Shown: positions 1 through 4,511 of the stretch, in pieces
Layout of the letters: each line of letters starts with the position of its first letter
How positions within the stretch are numbered: position 1 is the first letter of the stretch
Source: UBA12068 sp038318455
GTDB taxonomy: Bacteria > Patescibacteriota > Minisyncoccia > Moranbacterales > GWC2-37-73
DNA: 7,030 bases
Direction: 5' to 3'
Assembly: GCA_038318455.1 (NCBI GenBank)
Contig: JBBQCF010000046.1
Location: 1 to 7,030, forward strand
The notes under the pieces: generated by a model
What the model was told of the DNA's origin: nothing
The model's database searches: none
Seen by the model: only the letters and a program-made list of their open reading frames with translations
Position numbers and translations under genes: made by a program

Positions 1-606
1 CAGGGAAAAATTGGAAATTTTGGAATTGGCACAACAACTCCAGATGCATTAACAAAACTCGATGTTGTTGGCGTCATAAGGGGTGATGGTATTACTTCTA
101 CCCAATCAATAAGCGCGGCTGGTGGTCTTTCTGGCGCATCATTAAAACTAACATCAGGTGCTGCAAATGGAAAAGTTTTGACATCTGATGGTAATGGATA
201 TGCAACTTGGCAAACACCAGCAATAAGTAGTGGGGATGATATGGGAAATCATACAGCGACAAAAGCATTAAAAATGGGAGGGTATGCTATCAGCAATGCG
301 GGAACAATTTCCAATACTGGTATTTCAACTAGTGGTTCAATCTCTGCTACGGGGGGAATATCAGCTCCAAGTATTTCGTCAACAGGAACAATTTCTAGTA
401 CTAATTATGTTGTTAATGGTAAAATAACATTTCCTGATGGAAGTGTGCAGACGAAAGCTGCACCTGCCGTAGTTCCAATAACTTGTCCTTGCGGAGCTTG
501 TTGGGCAACTAAAGGTGAAACCGTTTGTCCATATGATTATGCATATATATGTACACCTGCCGGATGGGTACAAACTGCTATGACTACCAATGGTTGTGGC
601 GGGTGA
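1..606 (+). CDS. Repetitive fibre-like surface protein, C-terminal part (5' end outside window)
   Basis: The frame is open from base 1 and ends at TGA 604-606, giving 201 visible residues; the true start lies upstream, and the internal TTG at 178 is not a convincing start. The fragment opens with 'FGIGTTTPDALTKLDVVG', a motif common in tail-fibre-like and large secreted surface proteins. It continues with 'GKVLTSDGNGYATWQ' (57-71), 'GNHTATKALKM' (82-92) and a run of short I-S repeats (about 100-134) suited to a beta-helix or trimeric fibre. 'KITFPDGSVQT' (141-151) resembles phage-fibre ends. The last 40 residues hold six cysteines (162, 164, 167, 176, 184, 199), aromatic residues and a glycine-rich end. 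No membrane segment or sorting signal is visible. A role in attachment or as a surface appendage is inferred from family style only. It is probably transcribed separately from lepA, because a terminator follows immediately. Confidence 0.75.
   Translation, partial: QGKIGNFGIGTTTPDALTKLDVVGVIRGDGITSTQSISAAGGLSGASLKLTSGAANGKVLTSDGNGYATWQTPAISSGDDMGNHTATKALKMGGYAISNAGTISNTGISTSGSISATGGISAPSISSTGTISSTNYVVNGKITFPDGSVQTKAAPAVVPITCPCGACWATKGETVCPYDYAYICTPAGWVQTAMTTNGCGG
298..417 (+). repeat. Short I-S/T-G protein repeats within the surface protein
   Basis: Translated, this stretch shows six Ile-Ser pairs spaced 5-6 residues apart (fragment residues 103, 108, 114, 120, 125 and 131), separated by Thr, Ser, Gly and Ala. 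The periodicity suggests stacked short beta strands as in beta-helical or trimeric fibre shafts. The DNA copies are diverged, so this is a protein-level repeat rather than a recent tandem duplication. Confidence 0.55.
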
Positions 607-643
607 TTGTAAGGCAAAGATAAATAAACACTTGCTAATGACT

Positions 644-674
644 ATAGTCGAGGATTGTCCTCGACTATTTTATT
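644..674 (+). terminator. Intrinsic terminator after the surface-protein gene
   Basis: A perfect 11-bp stem pairs 644-654 (atagtcgagga) with 658-668 (tcctcgactat) around a 3-base loop and runs into a T-rich tail (tttta). It starts 38 bases after the stop codon and separates the surface-protein gene from lepA. The stem is symmetric, but the T-tract is clear only on the + strand side. Confidence 0.88.
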
Positions 675-695
675 ATCCAGATGACGCTTGTGGGG

Positions 696-724
696 TTGAT
701 TAATTGGCAAAATACAGATATTAT
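696..724 (+). promoter_or_regulatory. Candidate sigma70-type promoter for lepA
   Basis: TTGATT (696-701) and TATTAT (719-724) are separated by 17 bases, matching the -35/-10 consensus at 4 of 6 and 5 of 6 positions. They lie between the upstream terminator and lepA, which needs its own promoter there. Transcription would start near 731, leaving a leader of about 33 bases. AT-rich DNA produces such matches by chance, so this is only a candidate. Confidence 0.35.
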
Positions 725-764
725 AAGTATTGGATGTTAATTTATCAGAAATTGCTGAAAATCA

Positions 765-2585
765 ATGAAAAACGTACGAAATTTTTGCATAATCGCACAT
801 ATTGACCATGGAAAGTCCACTTTGGCTGACCGTCTTTTGGAGGTGACAAAAACTGTCGAGAAACGTCGCATGAAAGAACAGTTGCTCGATCAGATGGATT
901 TGGAAAGAGAGCGTGGAATCACAATCAAGTTGCAACCAGCCAGAATGGTCTATCGACCATCAAACTCCAATAATCAAAATACAAATTCCAAACAAGAGGA
1001 ATATATTTTAAATTTGATTGACACCCCTGGTCACGTTGATTTTGGCTATGAAGTTTCTCGTTCTCTTGCAGCAGTTGAAGGCGCAGTGCTTTTGGTTGAT
1101 GCGACGAAAGGCGTGCAAGCTCAAACACTTTCAAATTTATATTTGGCAATCGAACAAGATTTGGAAATTATTCCTGTGGTGAATAAAATTGATTTGCCAA
1201 ATGCTAATGTTGAAAAAACCAAAAAAGAAATCATCCACATTCTTGGTTGCAAAGAAGAAGACATTTTGGAAGCTTCAGGAAAATCAGGAATTGGCGTGGA
1301 TCAGATTCTGCGAACTATTGTGGAAAAAATCCCAGCGCCAATTGGCGATCCAGAAAAACCATTGCGCGCACTTATTTTTGATTCAAAATATGACACATAT
1401 AAAGGAGTGCTGGCTTATGTCCGCATTGTTGATGGCCACGTGAAACGCGAAGATGAGATTCGCATGATGGCTACACAAAAAGAAAGTGGTGTGATTGAAG
1501 TGGGATATTTTAAGCCCGAATTTTCTCCGACTGAAATTTTGACAGCAGGTGATATTGGATATATCGCAACGGGTCTCAAAAGTGTGGAATTTTGTCGCGT
1601 GGGAGATACGATTACAGTGGAAGGCGACCGAGCTTTAGTCCAAAGTTTACCAGGGTATAAAGAAGTTCGTCCGATGGTATATGCTGGTATGTATCCAATT
1701 GAAGGCGATGCATATAATGCTATGCGCGATTCTTTGGAAAAATTAAAACTCAATGATGCTTCTTTTGTTTTTGAACCAGAAAGTAACTTGGCACTTGGAA
1801 AGGGATTCCGTTGCGGATTTTTAGGATTGCTTCACTTGGAGATTATTAGAGAAAGACTGGAAAGGGAATTTGATTTTTCTCCAACCATCACAACTCCGAG
1901 CGTGGTATATGAGATTAAGTTGCGAGGAAGTGATGAAATGAAAAAGATTTATAGTGCGACACAAATGCCGGATCCTTCGCAGTTAGAGGAAATTGCAGAG
2001 CCATATGTGAAGTTGGACATTATTACTCCTGCAACTTATCTGGGCTCAATTATGGAGCTTATGGGCACGCTTCGCTCAATGTATCTCAATACTGAATATA
2101 TTGATTTGGAGAGAATCTTGCTGACTTTTGAGGTGCCACTAATGGACATCATTGTAAATTTTCATGATGACCTTAAGAGTGTATCTTCGGGCTATGCTTC
2201 GATGAGCTATGATATTATTGGTTATCGCAAATCTGACTTGATTAAGTTAGACATTCTTTTGGCTGGTGAGATTGTGGAAGCATTGGGACGAATTGTTCCG
2301 CGCGAGCGTGCTCACAGTGAAGGGAAACGTATTGTGGAAAAATTAGCCGCCGCCATTCCTCGTCAAAACTTTGTGATTCCAGTGCAGGCCTCAATTGGTG
2401 CTAAGATTATTGCTCGTGAAACAATTAGACCATTTCGAAAAGATGTTATTTCTGGATTATACGGTGGGGATGTTACTCGAAAGAATAAGCTTTTGGATAA
2501 ACAGAAAAAAGGTAAGAAAAAGATGCGCAACATTGGAAAAGTTCAAGTTCCGTCGGAAGCGTATTTGGCAGTTCTCAAAAGATAA
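765..2585 (+). CDS. lepA: Elongation factor 4 (LepA), ribosome-associated GTPase
   Basis: LepA/EF-4 is a translational GTPase that binds the ribosome and has been linked to back-translocation, recovery of stalled ribosomes and 30S biogenesis. All GTPase boxes are visible: G1 'HIDHGKST' (12-19), G2 'RGITI' (50-54), G3 'DTPGH' (86-90), G4 'NKID' (140-143) and G5 'SGK' (171-173). Domain II, the EF-G-like domains and the LepA-specific C-terminal domain follow, the last ending in 'RKNKLLDKQKKGKKKMRNIG' and 'VPSEAYLAVLK'. At 606 residues it is close to the usual length of about 600. The ATG at 765 matches the family's 'MKN.RNF' start, and an in-frame TGA at 756-758 rules out a longer form. No clear Shine-Dalgarno sequence precedes it. 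Residues 64-79 form a polar Asn/Gln-rich insertion between switch I and G3. It appears to be transcribed from its own promoter after the upstream terminator. Confidence 0.98.
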   Translation: MKNVRNFCIIAHIDHGKSTLADRLLEVTKTVEKRRMKEQLLDQMDLERERGITIKLQPARMVYRPSNSNNQNTNSKQEEYILNLIDTPGHVDFGYEVSRSLAAVEGAVLLVDATKGVQAQTLSNLYLAIEQDLEIIPVVNKIDLPNANVEKTKKEIIHILGCKEEDILEASGKSGIGVDQILRTIVEKIPAPIGDPEKPLRALIFDSKYDTYKGVLAYVRIVDGHVKREDEIRMMATQKESGVIEVGYFKPEFSPTEILTAGDIGYIATGLKSVEFCRVGDTITVEGDRALVQSLPGYKEVRPMVYAGMYPIEGDAYNAMRDSLEKLKLNDASFVFEPESNLALGKGFRCGFLGLLHLEIIRERLEREFDFSPTITTPSVVYEIKLRGSDEMKKIYSATQMPDPSQLEEIAEPYVKLDIITPATYLGSIMELMGTLRSMYLNTEYIDLERILLTFEVPLMDIIVNFHDDLKSVSSGYASMSYDIIGYRKSDLIKLDILLAGEIVEALGRIVPRERAHSEGKRIVEKLAAAIPRQNFVIPVQASIGAKIIARETIRPFRKDVISGLYGGDVTRKNKLLDKQKKGKKKMRNIGKVQVPSEAYLAVLKR

Positions 2586-2603
2586 TATATCCACTTTTTC
2601 GCT

Positions 2604-2632
2604 TTGCTAAATAATAAAAAATTTGATAATAT
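2604..2632 (+). promoter_or_regulatory. Weak candidate promoter before the envelope gene cluster
   Basis: TTGCTA (2604-2609) precedes GATAAT (2625-2630) by 15 bases, or TAATAT (2627-2632) by 17. Either would start transcription only a few bases from the ATG at 2640, giving a nearly leaderless message. The surrounding DNA is almost pure A/T, so chance matches are likely. No terminator is visible after lepA, so readthrough from lepA is an equally good explanation. Confidence 0.22.
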
Positions 2633-2639
2633 AAAATAT

Positions 2640-2759
2640 ATGAATCATAATCATAAAAAAAGAAGAAAGCTTATAAATGCTATCTGGATTGTTATTTCAG
2701 TTCTGGGTATTATTTCCATGATTGGTTTTTCAATGTCTTCATTATTTATCGGACAATAA
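2640..2759 (+). CDS. 39-residue single-span membrane microprotein
   Basis: This short open frame (ATG 2640, TAA 2757-2759) encodes a basic, His/Asn/Lys/Arg-rich N-terminus ('MNHNHKKRRK', 1-10), then one hydrophobic segment at about 11-36 ('AIWIVISVLGIISMIGF' at its core) and a short 'FIGQ' tail. By the positive-inside rule the N-terminus should be cytoplasmic. The charge pattern and uninterrupted hydrophobic stretch make chance unlikely in an intergenic region. It lies 54 bases after lepA and 6 bases before the DivIC-like gene, in the same frame, so co-expression with the divisome protein is likely. There is no Shine-Dalgarno sequence; the start follows 'aaaatat'. I recall similar short proteins in Patescibacteria genomes but cannot name a family. 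Function unknown; a membrane partner of the downstream divisome protein or foldase is a guess. Confidence 0.65.
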   Translation: MNHNHKKRRKLINAIWIVISVLGIISMIGFSMSSLFIGQ

Positions 2760-2765
2760 TGCCTC

Positions 2766-3152
2766 ATGATAAAGAAAAAAAAATCATTCATGGTGGTGTT
2801 TTTTATTGTAGGGATCATCCTTGCTATCTTTATTTCTACTAGTGCTGTGCGAGAAGCTTATCGCAGTAGAACGATTGAAAAAGAGGTTGAAAGTTTAAAA
2901 CAAGAAGCACAGCGTATTCAAAACGAAAATAATGCCATGACTGAAAGGATTGCATATTTCGAGACACCTCAATTTCAAGAAAAGATTGCCAAAGAGAAAT
3001 TAAATCTGCAGAAAATCGATGAGAATGTGGTTGTTGTCAAATATGGAACTGATCAAAAAAATGATGCTATCAATCTTCCCGTAGAAGAAAGCATGGATCA
3101 GCAAGAAGTTTCTAATTATCAAAAATGGTGGAATATTTTCTTTGCTTATTAG
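2766..3152 (+). CDS. DivIC/FtsB-like septum formation initiator protein
   Basis: The 128-residue protein has the DivIC/FtsB layout: a short basic N-terminus, one membrane span (about 8-27), a coiled coil (about 32-65), then the family's C-terminal signature 'YFETPQFQEKIAKEKLNL' (64-81) and 'ENVVVV' (86-91), which matches the pattern 'P.yiE..AR..lg.v..gE.vv'. These small bitopic proteins form part of the FtsL-FtsB(DivIC)-FtsQ(DivIB) divisome subcomplex that controls septal wall synthesis outside the membrane. The C-terminal 40 residues are acidic and polar and end in 'NYQKWWNIFFAY', an aromatic tail absent from the E. coli and B. subtilis proteins as I recall them. The ATG at 2766 is the only reasonable start, since an in-frame TAA lies two codons upstream. 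It sits 26 bases before the foldase gene. Whether it is functionally FtsB or DivIC cannot be decided from sequence alone. Confidence 0.82.
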   Translation: MIKKKKSFMVVFFIVGIILAIFISTSAVREAYRSRTIEKEVESLKQEAQRIQNENNAMTERIAYFETPQFQEKIAKEKLNLQKIDENVVVVKYGTDQKNDAINLPVEESMDQQEVSNYQKWWNIFFAY

Positions 3153-3178
3153 TTTGTAGTATAAAATTAAATTAAAAT

Positions 3179-4246
3179 ATGAAGAAAAAAACATTGGATG
3201 GTGAACGAAAAATAAAAGTATCAACCTTGGTGTATAGCCTGCTTGTTTTATTGGTGGTTCTTTTGGGAGTTGTAGCTGTTCTTGCATATGGGCCACGCAC
3301 TGAAATTGGAAATAAGGTTGCAGCTAAGATAGCCTTGTTTGTTCCATTTCCTGCGGCAATTGTTGATTGGAAGCATATTATTTATATTAATGATGTTGAG
3401 GCTAACTTATTTTCGATAGAAAAATTTTATCAAGGTCCGGATTTTGCGAAAGAAGGTCTTCGTGTTGATTTTACAACCGAAGATGGCAAGAAAAGATTAA
3501 GAATTAAGGAACGGGAAATTGTCGATAAAATGGTGGAAAATAAAATAATTGAAATATTGGCCAATCAAAGAGGAATCTTTGTTTCAGATCAGGATGCAGA
3601 GAAAATAGCTCTCCAGAAATTAAATGAATTTGGAACAGCAGATAGCTTCAAAAATGACTTATTAAAATCCTATGGATGGAGCATGTCTGATTTCAGACAG
3701 CAGGTATTTTTGCCCGGTATTTATACTGAAGCGTTGGCGGCTAAAATTTCCACGGACGAACTGGGTAGTGACGTCGGAGCTAAGAATAAAATAACTCAAG
3801 CGCAAAAAGATCTTGAGAGTGGAAAAGATTTTGTTGACGTTGTGCGTAATTATTCAGAGGGGACATCCAAGGCCAATGCTGGTGAACTCGGTTGGGTGAA
3901 AAAAGGCCAAGTTTTGCCAGAATTGCAGGAAGCGATGTTTGGAGCGAAAGCACCCTTGAAAAATGTCATCATTGAAAGCTCAATTGGATTTCATATTGTA
4001 GAAATTGAGGACAAAAAAACAGAAAATGGTGAGGATGTTTTGAGATTAAGACAAATCTTTACACAAAAAAGCAACTTTGCAGATTGGCTAGAAAATCAAA
4101 AAAAGCAAATGCGAGTTCTTGTGCCATTGGCAGATTTTACTTGGAATGCTGAAAAAGGTATGGTTGATTTTCGTGATAATGCTATGAGAGAATTTGAAAA
4201 ACAAGAAAGATTGAAAGTTCAAGGTGATGGATCAATAACATTTTAG
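3179..4246 (+). CDS. Membrane-anchored SurA/PrsA-type parvulin-like foldase
   Basis: The 355-residue protein has a basic cytoplasmic N-terminus and one membrane anchor (about 14-37, 'LVYSLLVLLVVLLGVVAVLA'), with the rest outside the membrane. Residues about 56-190 resemble the SurA/PrsA N-terminal chaperone domain: 'PAAIVDWKHIIYINDVEANL' parallels the 'a.VNg..It..d' start, followed by helices. The parvulin (PpiC) domain spans about 203-278, with 'GKDFVDVVRNYSEG' (215-228), 'AGELGWVKKGQVLPELQEAM' (234-253) and 'GFHIVEIED' (270-278). The usual opening strand with its 'RHIL' histidine is not visible before it; 'LRLRQIF' (288-294) appears after it instead. Such proteins help exported proteins fold, with or without prolyl isomerase activity. 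Start at ATG 3179; no Shine-Dalgarno sequence. It lies 26 bases after the DivIC-like gene and 27 before the ferredoxin, so co-transcription is likely. The foldase assignment is firm; catalysis is doubtful. Confidence 0.87.
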   Translation: MKKKTLDGERKIKVSTLVYSLLVLLVVLLGVVAVLAYGPRTEIGNKVAAKIALFVPFPAAIVDWKHIIYINDVEANLFSIEKFYQGPDFAKEGLRVDFTTEDGKKRLRIKEREIVDKMVENKIIEILANQRGIFVSDQDAEKIALQKLNEFGTADSFKNDLLKSYGWSMSDFRQQVFLPGIYTEALAAKISTDELGSDVGAKNKITQAQKDLESGKDFVDVVRNYSEGTSKANAGELGWVKKGQVLPELQEAMFGAKAPLKNVIIESSIGFHIVEIEDKKTENGEDVLRLRQIFTQKSNFADWLENQKKQMRVLVPLADFTWNAEKGMVDFRDNAMREFEKQERLKVQGDGSITF

Positions 4247-4273
4247 TTAAATAATTTTTAAAACCTAAATAAT

Positions 4274-4453
4274 ATGACAAAACCAGTAGTAAATGAAGAC
4301 TTGTGCATTGGATGTGGGACATGCGAATCGCTTTGTCCGAATGTTTTCAAAATTGAAAATGGAAAATCACACGTTGTAACAGAGGAATGTGGAGATTGTG
4401 ATGTTCAAGAAGCTATCGACAGTTGTCCAGTCAATGCAATATCAGCAGAATAA
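4274..4453 (+). CDS. Small [4Fe-4S] ferredoxin
   Basis: This 59-residue protein is a low-potential electron carrier of the cytoplasm. The cluster motif is 'CIGCGTCESLCP' (Cys 11, 14, 17, 21), with 'SCPVNAI' near the end supplying Cys 51. In single-cluster ferredoxins of this size, such as that of Thermotoga, the first three cysteines and the last one bind one [4Fe-4S] cluster, while the fourth and a mid-protein cysteine form a disulphide. Here Cys 21 and either Cys 39 or Cys 42 could do that; two adjacent candidates are one more than usual. The second full CxxCxxC motif of a two-cluster ferredoxin is missing. Start at ATG 4274, with no Shine-Dalgarno sequence. It lies 27 bases after the foldase gene and is followed at once by a terminator. 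No partner oxidoreductase is in the window, so its redox partner is unknown. Confidence 0.95.
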   Translation: MTKPVVNEDLCIGCGTCESLCPNVFKIENGKSHVVTEECGDCDVQEAIDSCPVNAISAE

Positions 4454-4460
4454 TTTTTTT

Positions 4461-4497
4461 GCTAGGGATCTTTTTTGGGGGTCCCTAGTTATTTTTT
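4461..4497 (+). terminator. Intrinsic terminator between ferredoxin and clpB
   Basis: The stem pairs 4462-4468 (ctaggga) with 4482-4488 (tccctag) and can be lengthened by a G-T pair on the outside (4461/4489) and by T-G and C-G pairs on the inside (4469/4481, 4470/4480). The loop is T-rich, and a run of six T follows (4492-4497). It starts 7 bases after the ferredoxin stop. It also ends only 14 bases before the clpB ATG, leaving no room for a separate clpB promoter downstream. Confidence 0.82.
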
Positions 4498-4503
4498 GAG
4501 GGA
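4482..4503 (+). promoter_or_regulatory. clpB ribosome binding site and possible SD-masking hairpin
   Basis: GAGGGA (4498-4503) is a good Shine-Dalgarno sequence, 8 bases before the clpB ATG, and supports that start; it is the only clear one in the window. Its AGGGA (4499-4503) is identical to 4464-4468 in the left arm of the preceding terminator, so the right arm TCCCT (4482-4486) can pair with either one. Pairing with the second copy would mask the ribosome binding site. The site is seen directly; the switch is inference. No CIRCE (HrcA) or HAIR (HspR) operator is visible here. Confidence 0.5.
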
Positions 4504-4511
4504 TTAAATAG

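Noticed and set aside
178..606. A complete 142-residue gene starting at TTG 178
   Set aside because: The frame is open to base 1 with matching surface-protein motifs upstream of 178, so this is the 3' part of a longer gene.
604..612. TGA read as glycine (Gracilibacteria-type code), with the gene ending at TAA 610-612
   Set aside because: The long genes (lepA, foldase, clpB) have no in-frame TGA and use ordinary glycine codons, so TGA is a stop here.
1415..1753. 112-residue open frame on the - strand inside lepA
   Set aside because: It is fully covered by a strongly conserved gene on the other strand and has no recognisable domain or start signal.
4454..4511. CIRCE or HAIR heat-shock operator upstream of clpB
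   Set aside because: Neither the TTAGCACTC-N9-GAGTGCTAA nor the CTTGAGT-N7-ACTCAAG pattern is present; the inverted repeat there is the terminator stem.
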